Below, piece after piece: positions 33,177 through 41,460 of a stretch of 64,000 nucleotides of DNA. A model generated the notes under the pieces. It worked only from the letters and a program-made list of their open reading frames with translations, did not search any database and was not told the origin of the DNA. Source of the stretch: Ktedonobacter racemifer DSM 44963. GTDB lineage: Bacteria; Chloroflexota; Ktedonobacteria; Ktedonobacterales; Ktedonobacteraceae. The stretch's first letter is position 1; every line of letters begins with the position of its first letter. A program made the position numbers and the translations under genes. The stretch lies in contig NZ_ADVG01000005.1 of assembly GCF_000178855.1 (NCBI RefSeq), positions 744,001-808,000 on the forward strand, given 5' to 3'.

Positions 33177-33863
33177 TTAATCAAGCCGCTCGTGCAAGAA
33201 TTCAACGGTCCGCTCCCAAGCCACATGAGCAGCCTGGGCGTCATACTCCGGGCGATTCTCCTCGAAGAACCAATGTGTCGTTCCAGGATACGTATAACTG
33301 GTGATCGGCCTGCCCGCGGCCTGGATCTCCTGCTCCATCTCCGCAAACGCCTCAGGCGGATCGAAAGGGTCATTTTCCGCGAAGTGGCAGAGGTACGCAG
33401 CCCTGGCACGGCTATATTCTAGTCCGGAGTAGGCGCAATAAAAGGTCACAACTGCGGCGATCTCCTCGGCCTCCTTGACAGACAGGTCGAGCGCGTAGGC
33501 ACCTCCCAGCGAGAAGCCGACGACGGCGAGCTTGCCCTGCCCCCGCCCACCCGCTGGAGATGTCGCAACGTGTTGGAGCAGAACCTGCACTGCTCCCGCA
33601 ATGTCGTCGCGCACCCGCTCCTTCTCTTGATTCAGCGCATCGACCAATGCTTCGGCTTCCTCGATTGCTGTGGTCGTCTTGCCGTGATAAAGGTCGGGGG
33701 CAAGCGCTACGAAGCCAGCCTCCGCGAGTTGGTCGCAGATCTGTCGAAACGGCTGTGTCAGCCCCCACCAGGCATGCAAGACCAAGACCCCTGCTCCACT
33801 GCGATGTTCAGGCTCGGCCAGATAGGCGTTGATCGTTCTTCCCTCACTTTGAAATGCTCTCAT
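33177..33863 (-). CDS. Dienelactone-hydrolase-family alpha/beta hydrolase
   Basis: 228 residues. VLVLHAWWGLTQPFRQICDQ gives the oxyanion region and LAPDLYHG follows. The nucleophile elbow is GFSLGGAYAL with Ser118, where classical dienelactone hydrolases have Cys (GFCxGG). Asp165 or Asp168 (AENDPFDP) and His197 (TTHWFFE) complete the triad. A Ser nucleophile suggests an esterase-like member with an unknown substrate. AAAGG is 12 nt before the ATG, a long spacing. Complete and monocistronic. Confidence 0.88.
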   Translation of the reverse strand: MRAFQSEGRTINAYLAEPEHRSGAGVLVLHAWWGLTQPFRQICDQLAEAGFVALAPDLYHGKTTTAIEEAEALVDALNQEKERVRDDIAGAVQVLLQHVATSPAGGRGQGKLAVVGFSLGGAYALDLSVKEAEEIAAVVTFYCAYSGLEYSRARAAYLCHFAENDPFDPPEAFAEMEQEIQAAGRPITSYTYPGTTHWFFEENRPEYDAQAAHVAWERTVEFLHERLD

Positions 33864-34373
33864 ACTGTTCTGCTACCTTTCTCATACTCGAACGTGTGTA
33901 AACACCTCCGAACGGTCAGTTCTTCCTGCTTCATCGTCGATAGCCAGCGCACGGGAACCTTTGGATCGGCCCTCCCGTTTTGGCCTCACATCAACTCCCC
34001 AGGCATTTTACGTCCGGCGGTAGCCACTCTCCAGGACGGCCAGCTTTACGCGTGAAGCAGCTTATGGGTCAAAATAGCAAAGTAGTTCATTGGCCTGATA
34101 AGCCACTTGAGACAGCAGAACTACAGCCGTTGAAGGTCTCGGCACGACGATCTGTACTGACGTTACTTCCCAATCCATCAGAATGATTGCATACGTCTGA
34201 TCACTCGTACATCTGTCCATGGGAAAAACTCTCTTTCTCTGGATTGAACCGTCTTCCCACTGCTCATCGCCTGGAGCTAGAGCGGGGAAATCTCGGGCAT
34301 CCACCCGATTTCCCCGCTCACACCCCTTACTCTTGGGCAAAGTGGCATTCACGCACCTATCCATGCAGAGGCT
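33864..34373. other. Intergenic with one repeat unit and a hairpin
   Basis: No supported gene in 510 bp. It holds one TATGGGTCAA unit near 34065 and a 13-bp hairpin GAGCGGGGAAATC/GATTTCCCCGCTC at 34280-34319, placed to serve as the 3' structure of the DinB-type gene. Confidence 0.5.
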
Positions 34374-34880
34374 CTAGCCAGGGAAATCAGCTGGAACCCC
34401 ATGCATGCCGAGGGTGAACGAGAGTTCGCCGCCGTGATGCATATCATGCTCCATCACATGCCCGACGACCCAGGCGCGCGACAGGTAGACCTGTTTGCCG
34501 TCCCACTCATCGGGGAAGGTTTGTTGCATGTCGGGGGGACTCCAGCGAGCCAGACCATCCGCGATGAGTTGCCAGGTGAGGTCGAGACCTTGAGCCAGTT
34601 CGGCTGCGGTTGGGACGGGTGCCCCCTGTCGCAGCGCAACCTCGTTTCGCTTCAGATACGCACTCATCTCCTCGCCAAACTCTTCTCCTAGGATTTGAAT
34701 GAACCAGCCGATACGGGTACCGATGATGTGCATGGCGTTCTCGCCAACTGAGCGCAGGTGAGGCGCGGCACGCAGCGCAAGCTGTTCAGCGGTAAGCGGC
34801 GCGATCGCCCCTTTGACGTGCTCCTGATACTCTTTCCAGATAGTGTAGTACGTCGTGAGTGTAAAGTTGTCTTCAGCCAT
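34374..34880 (-). CDS. DinB-family (DUF664-like) protein
   Basis: 168 residues forming a four-helix bundle. Likely metal ligands are His in NAMHIIGTRIGWF (about residue 51) and HDMHHGGELSF near 143-148, the DinB/YfiT pattern. In Gram-positives such proteins include bacillithiol or mycothiol S-transferases and maleylpyruvate isomerase relatives; many are uncharacterised. Full length for the family. AAAAAGGAG lies 8-10 nt before the ATG. Confidence 0.82.
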   Translation of the reverse strand: MAEDNFTLTTYYTIWKEYQEHVKGAIAPLTAEQLALRAAPHLRSVGENAMHIIGTRIGWFIQILGEEFGEEMSAYLKRNEVALRQGAPVPTAAELAQGLDLTWQLIADGLARWSPPDMQQTFPDEWDGKQVYLSRAWVVGHVMEHDMHHGGELSFTLGMHGVPADFPG

Positions 34881-35218
34881 AGAATGGGCTCCTTTTTGCT
34901 TCTTTTCTCATAGATTATCATGGAAAGCGGGCATAAACCGCCCGCTTTCCGTGGGTTCTGATAAAAACCCGGGTCAATTTACAAAGCAGTGCTGAATGAA
35001 ACGGGAGATGGAGCGGGTTCTCGAACATTCAATGGTTTAACTGTCCACTCTTCACGCTGATTGATCACTCGTCGCCTCAAAACCTGACCACTCTTCGTCT
35101 TATTTACCAGCTCGACTACAAACCGTCTTTTTGCCACTTTGATCCATACATCAATGTACGTGTTTCTTGGCAGGCGCATAGCCTAAGTACGGCTGGAAGT
35201 AACGGGTCTAACCGGATT

Positions 35219-36115
35219 ATGCCGAGGAGGCAATTGCTTGCCGATGGCATTGAGACGGATGCCTGTAGCGGTAATATTGCCAAACACCACCATGCTGCCC
35301 TTATGGCCCAATATGTGGAAGCGATGAAACTGCCATTGTGTCCCGCCTGTAAAACGCGTGATGGGCGCAGAGCCTCGATCCTTGTGAATCATCCAGACTA
35401 TCCTGTTCTCTCACTGGAACGTATTCTCACGACCTGCGCGCTCTGCGACGCCCATGGATTCTTGCTCACTGCGAAGAACGCATCAGGCGGTACTGAGGCG
35501 GAAACGCGCCAACGACTGAACAAAAACTCGTTGTTGCACTTTTCTTATGCTCTTGCCCTACCTGAACAAAACCAGATGACAGCTCAAACCCATACCCGAA
35601 GTGGCTCCTCAAAAGAAGAAGGGCAAATGATTATGAAGCTGCCTGTTCGTTCAGGTGTCTATGCACTGCATGTTCGCTATCAGTGCGTAGGAGTGGGCGC
35701 TGATACCGAACAATGGAAGCTGTATGTAGTGGACCAACAGGAACGACGATGGCGGCATCAAGCTGTGCTTCACACGTTACGAGATACTTTGCTCAGCCCA
35801 GAAGGGGCGTTGACAGCAACCATGCTTCCTCATCTCACAGGCTTAAGTGGCATTCTCGTCGCCACGACCCTCGGGCGTGCGCCTATCTACTCGGCATTGC
35901 AAGATGACTTTGTCAGTCGTTTGCAAGCACTCCAATCTAACCACGTTCAAGTGTACCCTTTTGCCGACGTAAATGAATTCCATACTCAGATGAATCATCT
36001 TGTTGAAAATTCCACACCTGCCCTTCCACATATCTGGCACTCATCTCCCGATACGGAGGATGCGCCTCAGCAAAAAGGGCGGGAAGAGGAGAAGGAAACG
36101 GAGCAGAAGAAATAG
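35219..36115 (+). CDS. Cas7-like type I CRISPR effector subunit, 5' end degraded
   Basis: 298 residues from ATG 35219. MPRRQLLADGIETDACSGNI, AKHHHA, a CxxC...CxxC zinc knuckle (CPACKTRDG, CALCDAHGFL) and VRSGVYALHVRYQCVGVGAD, then MLPHLTGLSGILVATTLG, resemble Cas7/DevR proteins. The conserved-looking frame continues upstream (NVRVSWQAHSLSTAGSNGSN, from 35153) but has no ATG, GTG or TTG back to a stop at 34997, so the 5' end is probably lost, next to a TATGGGTCAA-type repeat. It overlaps the cas5-like gene by 1 nt, and a CRISPR array follows. Subtype not assigned; the call leans on context. Confidence 0.6.
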   Translation: MPRRQLLADGIETDACSGNIAKHHHAALMAQYVEAMKLPLCPACKTRDGRRASILVNHPDYPVLSLERILTTCALCDAHGFLLTAKNASGGTEAETRQRLNKNSLLHFSYALALPEQNQMTAQTHTRSGSSKEEGQMIMKLPVRSGVYALHVRYQCVGVGADTEQWKLYVVDQQERRWRHQAVLHTLRDTLLSPEGALTATMLPHLTGLSGILVATTLGRAPIYSALQDDFVSRLQALQSNHVQVYPFADVNEFHTQMNHLVENSTPALPHIWHSSPDTEDAPQQKGREEEKETEQKK

Positions 36116-36864
36116 TGACGAAGATGAGCTGGCTCGCTGCCTCCTATCATTTCCCTTCAACCTATTCTATTCGCGTTCCAATGAGTAGTGAAACGCATGC
36201 GCGGGTGCTTCCAACTCCAGGACCAGCAACCATTCGCCTAACCCTGCTACGAACAAGCATTGAAGTCTTTGGTGCTGAAGAGACACAACACACACTGTTT
36301 CCGCTCTTCATATCGTGTTCGCTCTCTATTCGGCCACCGGTGCAGGTCGCCATAACCCAACAGCAACTACGCGGATATAAAAGAAGCCCGAATAGAGAGG
36401 AGGCAACCGAGACGCTTCAGGAGTCACTGCTCCAGCGGGAGATGGCCTATGCGAAAGGAGAAATGACCATCTATGCCCACATTCCCTCCGCGTTTCTCAC
36501 CCAGTACGCAACTCTTTTTCGAGCCATCGGCTACTGGGGACAAAGTAGTTCGCTGACGACCTGTCTTGATCTAAGCGAGCAGGAACCCAGGAGCGAAGAA
36601 TGTATGATGCCTCTTGCGCAGCTTGCGATGCTTCGCCCCCAGGCAATGATTCAGCCATGGTTTCCTGCTCTGGTGTCGGAATTTGCCAATAATGGTGTGA
36701 CCTGGAGAGAAGTGATTGCTCCGAACGCACTTTCAAAAAAAAGAGTACTTCATCTCGATGTCGCCGTCTGGCCACTCACACTCCTACGACAGAATGGAAG
36801 CGGGAAATATTTTCTTCGTCAAGCCTTTTTTGAAAGGAAGGAATTCAACGTCATTTCTTCATAG
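36115..36864 (+). CDS. Cas5-like type I CRISPR effector subunit
   Basis: 249 residues. The overlap TAGTG joins it to the cas7-like gene (GTG at 36115; ATG at 36124 is possible). Features: a first strand SWLAASYHFPSTYSIRVPMS, the Gly/Pro turn LPTPGPATIRLTLLRTSIEV, IRPPVQVAITQQQLRGYKRS, REMAYAKGEMTIYAHIPSAF and IGYWGQSSSLTTC. This order fits Cas5 proteins, which hold the crRNA 5' handle. No cas8, cas3, cas6, cas1 or cas2 follows, and the CRISPR leader begins about 150 bp on. After the stop an AAAGGAGAAAGATAC sequence leads to no gene, perhaps the stump of the next one. Confidence 0.6.
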   Translation: MTKMSWLAASYHFPSTYSIRVPMSSETHARVLPTPGPATIRLTLLRTSIEVFGAEETQHTLFPLFISCSLSIRPPVQVAITQQQLRGYKRSPNREEATETLQESLLQREMAYAKGEMTIYAHIPSAFLTQYATLFRAIGYWGQSSSLTTCLDLSEQEPRSEECMMPLAQLAMLRPQAMIQPWFPALVSEFANNGVTWREVIAPNALSKKRVLHLDVAVWPLTLLRQNGSGKYFLRQAFFERKEFNVISS

Positions 36865-36899
36865 GAAAGGAGAAAGATACATACTATCGCGAGAGGCGA

Positions 36900-37063
36900 T
36901 GTAGTAAACAAATTGAGCAGAACCTCTCGAACGCCTTGCAATGGCCTCTGGCGCTCAAAAGATCTAGGTCTTCACAATTTACTCCTTCTGGAAAAAACGA
37001 AAAGAGGAGCCTCTCGCAAAGAGTGTCATGAAAAAGGTATGATGCCATGAAGGGACTCTAGCA
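36900..37063 (+). promoter_or_regulatory. CRISPR leader
   Basis: AT-rich non-coding sequence before the first repeat. GCCTCTCGCAAA at 37009-37020 ends 43 nt before repeat 1. The same 12-mer lies 42 nt before the first repeat of the decayed array at 62775, which supports a leader element. Confidence 0.6.
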
Positions 37064-37247
37064 GTTACAAGGCAGGTTATCGCGCTTCAGCGTTTGCCGC
37101 CACCCGAGCACCAAGATGAGCGATCAGTGGCAATTGGTTACAAGGCAGGTTATCGCGCTTCAGCGTTTGCCGCCCTTGGTCATGCTCATCCTTTCAAAGA
37201 AATAGTATAGTTACAAGGCAGGTTATCGCGCTTCAGCGTTTGCCGCC
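37064..37247 (+). CRISPR. CRISPR array: three identical 38-bp repeats, two 35-bp spacers
   Basis: Repeats at 37064-37101, 37137-37174 and 37210-37247 begin GTTACAAGGCAGGTTATCGC and end CAGCGTTTGCCGCC, with no differences. Spacers at 37102-37136 and 37175-37209 are unrelated to each other and exactly 35 bp. The period is 73 bp. Direction is inferred from the cas genes and leader to the left. The last repeat is not degenerate; it abuts the tail of a nucleotidyltransferase gene that reads into it. Confidence 0.9.
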
Positions 37248-37340
37248 AGGGAGGGAAGGGCGACTCTTCCCATCAAGAGCTGGGAGTGCCCTGGCGAAAT
37301 CCGCCTCGTCCTTGGAACGCAGACCCTTGGCTTTGTAGAG
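37233..37340 (-). pseudogene. 3' part of the split nucleotidyltransferase gene
   Basis: Minus-strand reading from 37340: LYKAKGLRSKDEADFARALP, then ALDGKSRPSLPGGKR and TGA at 37235-37233. KDEADF is the conserved C-terminal block missing from the head at 40674-41155 (which stops being homologous after EIQLLY). The junction shares TAGAG with the head. The last five residues are encoded by CRISPR repeat 3, so the original C-terminus is gone. Confidence 0.75.
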
Positions 37341-39578
37341 CCCACGAATTGCGCAACGAGATGACCAGTAGCGAAGCAGCAGAAAAATATGCCTTCTTGA
37401 TGAGGAAGAACAAAAGGATTCCTCACAAAGGAGGCATATATGAACAGTATGATAGATTCGACCGTGATCATCCAGACCACTTCACACTCCGTTCCCTCGA
37501 CGCCCTCCTGGTTTGGGGAGATGGTGGTCATCGCCCGGTATCTTCAACGCATGGGTGTGCTGGCAAAGATCTCCGAGCGCGTGCGCTTCGCCCGGCGTCG
37601 GTTCGGGCGCTATGAGGTCATCGATTTTGCGGCCGTCCTCTTCGGCTATGCCGTGAGTGGTGAGCGGACACTGGAAGCGTTCTACGAGCGTGTGTATCCC
37701 TTTGCCGCTGCTTTCATGGCACTCTTCGGACGAGATCGCTTGCCTGCCCGTTCGACGCTCTCACGCTTTTTGGCCGCTCTGACCGCTGAAGCAGTCGAAG
37801 TCTTGCGCGCGCAGTTTCTCGAAGATCTGCTTGGGCCGCAGCCAGACTTTGAGCAGCAACCCTGTGGGCTCACCGACCGAGCAGGGAACTTGTGGAAGGT
37901 GTTCGACATCGATGGCACACGCGAAGCCGCCCGGCAACGTGCCTTACCCCAGATCCCGGAGCAGCCTGTCCCCCAACGTCGGCTACGGGACGTATGCGCT
38001 CCTGGCTACACGGGTCGTAAGCGGGGGGAAATCGTGCGTACCCGCACAACTGTCTTGCAAGCGCATTCGTACCAGTGGCTCGGCTCCTTCGGCCATCCAG
38101 GCAACGGAGAGTACCGAAAGGAGTTGCGCCGAGCAGTGGGGATGATCCAGTCCTACCTGCGAGCGCACCAGTTTCCAGAAGAACGCGCCTTGCTGCGGCT
38201 TGATGGCCTCTATGGGACCGGAGCCGTCCTGGCCGATCTGCTTGGGTTCGCCTTCGTGATGCGCGGCAAAGACTATCGGCTCCTTGATCTGCCTGTCGTC
38301 CAGACACGCTTGCGCTTGCCTGCCGATCAGCAGTTCTCCCGCCCGGAAAGTAACCTGGTCCGCACGCTCTATGACTGCTCTGACGTGACAGTGGGTGCGA
38401 GCGGGCAGCACTGCCGCCTGGTGGTGGCGACTCATCGCACTGGGCCGACAAAGAACCGGATTGGCATCGAACGCGACGGGCTTGCCTACGAACTGTTCTT
38501 GACGAAGCTGCCGCAGGAGGCCTTCACCGCTGCTGATGTCGTGGCGCTGTATCTGCATCGGGGAACCTTTGAAACCACCCTAAGCGATGAGGACACGGAG
38601 CAAGACCCAGATCGTTGGTGTTCTCATGCCGCTTGCGGACAAGAAGCCTGGCAGATCGTCTCGCAATGGGTTTGGAACCTCCGTCTGGAGTTGGGGCATC
38701 AACTTGAGCCTGAGCCGATACGCACCACCGAGTTTGCGCCTGCCCTTCCGCCAGCCAAAGAGCATACAGCTCCTGCTTCCGGCTATGCCCCCGCCGTGGT
38801 AGCCTTACCGCTCAAACAGGATCGCTTCTCGGGGCGCGACTTTGCTCTTCAGCCAGATGGCACCTTGCACTGTCCAGCAAGGCAGACACTCAGTACAACC
38901 GAAGAGCGCCGGGAGGCGGATGGCAGCCTGCGACTGGTGTACGCAGCTCGCATCAGCCACTGTCGAGGCTGTGGGTTACGCGAACAGTGTCAGTGGCATG
39001 GCGGCAACACACAGAAGCCACGTCGGGTCAGCGTGCTACTCCATCCACTCCGGGTCGGCTCTGCTGCTTTACTCTGGAAAGACTGGAGTCGCAGGCAGCA
39101 TCGTCGAGCCTGTATGCAGCTCTTGCGTCACCAACGGGTCGATATGCACCTGGAGCCAGCCCTCCAGCCTAGCCCAACCACGTCTCAACCCGTGCTTTCT
39201 CGTGCCCAGCGTGCCCATTCTCGGCTCTCGTGGGAGGTGCGATTGGCCTACAATGCCCTTGCCTCAACGACTGGTCGATGTACGATCACGCTGTTCGGGG
39301 TGCTGGAAGGCTTCGCGACCTCGCTCGGTCTGTTCACTGCGTCACACTGAGATCGGTCGTCGTGGGATATCCTCTCCTCGGGAAGGCAGGCTTCTCCGAG
39401 CAACTCTTCACGCCTTCTTTGCCCGGATTTTTTCTCTGTTTTCCTCATCTTCTGTTCTTTTTGCTTCATCCTCCCCTATTTTCCTTTCCTCTCCTGGGCA
39501 TACTTTCCCGTTCTGAGGAGCTTTCGCCTTCTCACCTAGTAATTAGCTCTTCAACTGGTTCGTTGCGCAATTCGTGGG
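37341..39578. mobile_element. DDE insertion sequence with CCCACGAATTGCGCAACGA ends
   Basis: Perfect 19-bp inverted ends at 37341-37359 and 39560-39578, 2.24 kb, one transposase gene. A target duplication is found for the outer composite (TAGAG), not around this right end. Family by protein: IS4-like or unassigned. Confidence 0.8.
37440..39350 (+). CDS. DDE transposase (IS4-like superfamily)
   Basis: 636 residues. RFARRRFGRYEVIDFAAVLF and ARSTLSRFLAAL form the N-terminal part. FDIDGTREAARQRALPQIPE and ALLRLDGLYGTGAVLADLLG hold the two Asp, and YLHRGTFETTLSDEDTEQDP the Glu. A Cys-rich patch (HCPARQTL, CRGCGLREQCQWHG) lies around residues 480-520. AAAGGAGG precedes the ATG at 37440. Looks intact. 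The exact ISfinder family is uncertain from sequence alone. Confidence 0.85.
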   Translation: MNSMIDSTVIIQTTSHSVPSTPSWFGEMVVIARYLQRMGVLAKISERVRFARRRFGRYEVIDFAAVLFGYAVSGERTLEAFYERVYPFAAAFMALFGRDRLPARSTLSRFLAALTAEAVEVLRAQFLEDLLGPQPDFEQQPCGLTDRAGNLWKVFDIDGTREAARQRALPQIPEQPVPQRRLRDVCAPGYTGRKRGEIVRTRTTVLQAHSYQWLGSFGHPGNGEYRKELRRAVGMIQSYLRAHQFPEERALLRLDGLYGTGAVLADLLGFAFVMRGKDYRLLDLPVVQTRLRLPADQQFSRPESNLVRTLYDCSDVTVGASGQHCRLVVATHRTGPTKNRIGIERDGLAYELFLTKLPQEAFTAADVVALYLHRGTFETTLSDEDTEQDPDRWCSHAACGQEAWQIVSQWVWNLRLELGHQLEPEPIRTTEFAPALPPAKEHTAPASGYAPAVVALPLKQDRFSGRDFALQPDGTLHCPARQTLSTTEERREADGSLRLVYAARISHCRGCGLREQCQWHGGNTQKPRRVSVLLHPLRVGSAALLWKDWSRRQHRRACMQLLRHQRVDMHLEPALQPSPTTSQPVLSRAQRAHSRLSWEVRLAYNALASTTGRCTITLFGVLEGFATSLGLFTASH

Positions 39579-39626
39579 CCAAGAGAGCTTCGGAGAGAGA
39601 TGCTCATCATTGATGGGCTTTCTCGG

Positions 39627-39713
39627 AAAGGTCTCGATATCGCGTGTGCCAACCAGCCGGAGCCGCCATCTGGTCTGTTTGTACTCCACACTCACGTGTT
39701 GGATCTGAGGATA
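39627..39713 (-). pseudogene. tnpB: Fragment of a third tnpB
   Basis: YPQIQHVSVEYKQTRWRL then RLVGTRDIETF on the minus strand matches TnpB residues 97-147 of copy A (YPQFQHDCRSVEYKQTGWRL ... RLIGSRDLATRP) with an internal deletion. Debris in the passenger part of the composite insertion. Confidence 0.65.
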
Positions 39714-39852
39714 CTCCAAGAAGGGATGGGCTTGGAAACACTCTCTATAGTATGTATAAACGCACAATATAAAATCGTGCATCTTTCATCAAGTCGGGGC
39801 AGGAGGCCCCGTGCCTTTAAACTGTCTTTTACTGATGGGAGAGGCGATTCAC

Positions 39853-40314
39853 ATGGAGCTACATACCACAACATCCTGCCCAAACCAAGATCTACCAGGA
39901 GAGCGCGAAGATTGGCCAACCTATCTTCAACAGTGGCAAACCCGCTACTATCAGGAGTGGCAAGATTATTTTAAGCCGTGGGATTGCTATATACAAAACA
40001 GTCCATCCCCTACCGACTGGCAAGGTCTTGACAAGAAAGATCTTGACAAGAAATCTCTTGCCCAGGTTCAACAACTCTACGATCACGAAACACACAATCA
40101 AGGTACTATTGGTTGGCAAGCTGCTGTGAAAGCCTACAAAAAATACTCGGTTCAGCCAAGTAGTGACAAGCGTTGCTATCTTAGTGCCTACCTTGCCTAC
40201 CGCTACTACTGGACTGTTGAAAAGGATCAACTCTGGCGTACCGAGCCGGAAATCTCCCTGATTCGCCAACATTTTCATAATGTAGCTCTACCAAATGCGC
40301 AGAATTCTCTTTAA
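39853..40314 (+). CDS. Hypothetical Trp/Tyr-rich protein
   Basis: 153 residues from ATG 39853 (GGGAGAGG upstream). Rich in W, Y and Q: WPTYLQQWQTRYYQEWQDYF, KPWDCY, then a DKKDLDKKSL repeat and YLSAYLAYRYYW. No family recognised. AT-richer than flanking IS. It lies in the passenger DNA of the composite insertion and its 3' end overlaps the start of the Ohr fragment. Confidence 0.5.
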   Translation: MELHTTTSCPNQDLPGEREDWPTYLQQWQTRYYQEWQDYFKPWDCYIQNSPSPTDWQGLDKKDLDKKSLAQVQQLYDHETHNQGTIGWQAAVKAYKKYSVQPSSDKRCYLSAYLAYRYYWTVEKDQLWRTEPEISLIRQHFHNVALPNAQNSL

Positions 40315-40486
40315 TATAGATCTTAACGGGCAGGGTGGGTTTGGACTCGAAGTCGAATTGCGTGTCTCTATCCCTGGAGTAGATTCCGCCACCTGCGAGA
40401 AACTCCTTGAACTCGCCCATCAGGTCTGCCCCGATTCCAACGCCACGCACGGCAATATTCCTGTCAAACTCACTTTTGAGGAGTAA
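40310..40486 (+). pseudogene. C-terminal fragment of an Ohr/OsmC-family protein
   Basis: VELRVSIPGVDSATCEKLLE followed by LAHQVCPDSNATHGNIPVKL is the C-terminal domain of organic-hydroperoxide-resistance proteins, including the second catalytic Cys (normally CPYSNATRGN). The N-terminal domain with the first Cys is missing. Stop at 40486, followed by a strong hairpin. Confidence 0.75.
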
Positions 40487-40515
40487 TCGCTGGCGACCCT
40501 CTCATAGACTCTGGA

Positions 40516-40574
40516 GTACGAGCGGAGCGGAAGACAATGCCACGCCTTAGCATTGTCTTCCGCTCCGCTCGTAC
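40516..40574. terminator. 24-bp perfect hairpin
   Basis: GTACGAGCGGAGCGGAAGAC and four more bases (40516-40539) pair perfectly with 40551-40574 around an 11-nt loop. Located just after the Ohr fragment. No T tract. Confidence 0.55.
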
Positions 40575-40581
40575 AGAAAGC

Positions 40582-40673
40582 GCCTTGCTTGCCTTATGGC
40601 AAGCAAGAGAGTTGGGAGAATTGCATTCAAGCCAGGTTACTGATGAGCTAAATCTCGTTGCGCATCCCGTGGG
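40582..40673. repeat. Right half of a MITE related to 1818-1997
   Basis: TTCAAGCCAGGTTACTGATG and the end CTCGTTGCGCATCCCGTGGG closely match 1943-1997. The left half is missing. It forms the right end of the composite insertion. Confidence 0.7.
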
Positions 40674-41155
40674 TAGAGCAACTGAATTTCGGGAGCAAGA
40701 TAGGGAATGCCATCCTTGGTTATCCGTCCCAGTGTAGAGAGAGAACCACAGATCTGTGCAGTGCGACGAAAGATCCATTGATCACGGTCGGTGTCTATGA
40801 CCATCAATTGGAGAGCCCAAGGATCACGCTCGTGTGGGCGACACCAAATATCGTGGACCGAAGCCGAGAGAAGCACATCCTGTTTCCATTCTTGGAATGG
40901 CCACGAACCGGGTAACAGCTCCGGATGCGCTTCTTGAACATCCCATCCCTGGAGCCGAGCACGAATCTCGTGCTGATCTGGGCGCAGAAAGAGGACATCG
41001 ATATCCTCATGCTCTCGTGTTTGCACTCCGAGGAAGAGATCGAGTGTCCATCCGCCAGCGATCCACCAGGGAACCGTGAGCGTGGAAAAGAGCCTGGCAA
41101 CTTCCTCTGGTTGCCACGGCTGCCATGACCCAAAATGGTTCGCCTCGTTTGTCAT
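40637..41155 (-). pseudogene. 5' part of a split nucleotidyltransferase (AadB/LinB-like) gene
   Basis: Start MTNEANHFGSWQPWQPEEVA at 41155. PWWIAGGWTLDLFLGVQTRE then HEDIDVLFLRPDQ is the nucleotidyltransferase core GG(W)...DxD of small aminoglycoside- or lincosamide-type enzymes. DGIPYLAPEIQLLY follows, and there homology ends: the last residues PRDAQRDLAHQ are encoded by the inserted element. The lost C-terminus is at 37233-37340. Without it the enzyme is probably inactive. Confidence 0.8.
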
Positions 41156-41460
41156 CCCATGCCTTCCAAATAGTGTTTCCGTCTCCTTCCTCATACGGAT
41201 AGAGTAGCATCATTTCACGTTCCTTGCCGAATAAGCGCTCCATTTTTCTTCCAAATGCAGCGTTCATTTGCCCCAGTCATAGAGCGTGAAGAACCCGTTG
41301 GCGGAGCAGTGTTTCACTTACGTTCTTTCAACCTTGCTTCTCAACGAAGTCTTTATGTATTTGGGATACCCATAGTCACCTGCTTATTGATGAGTTTGTG
41401 GTGCTCTGGTGGGGTACACAAGAAATAATATCTTTCGCTTGCTTACTCCAAAACAGCACC

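Larger units (their letters stand above)
37341..40673. mobile_element. 3.3-kb composite insertion with 20-bp ends and TAGAG target duplication
   Basis: Left end CCCACGAATTGCGCAACGAG (37341-37360); right end CTCGTTGCGCATCCCGTGGG (40654-40673), inverted with three differences. TAGAG occurs on both sides (37336-37340 and 40674-40678). Removing the insert restores the nucleotidyltransferase reading frame. Contents: a complete IS (37341-39578) plus 1.1 kb with a tnpB fragment, a hypothetical gene and an Ohr/OsmC tail. The right 45 bp match the MITE at 1818-1997, not the IS. Confidence 0.8.

Noticed and set aside
34979..35179. 66-codon frame on the minus strand before cas7
   Set aside because: It is antisense to the upstream continuation of the cas7-like frame and has no recognisable family.
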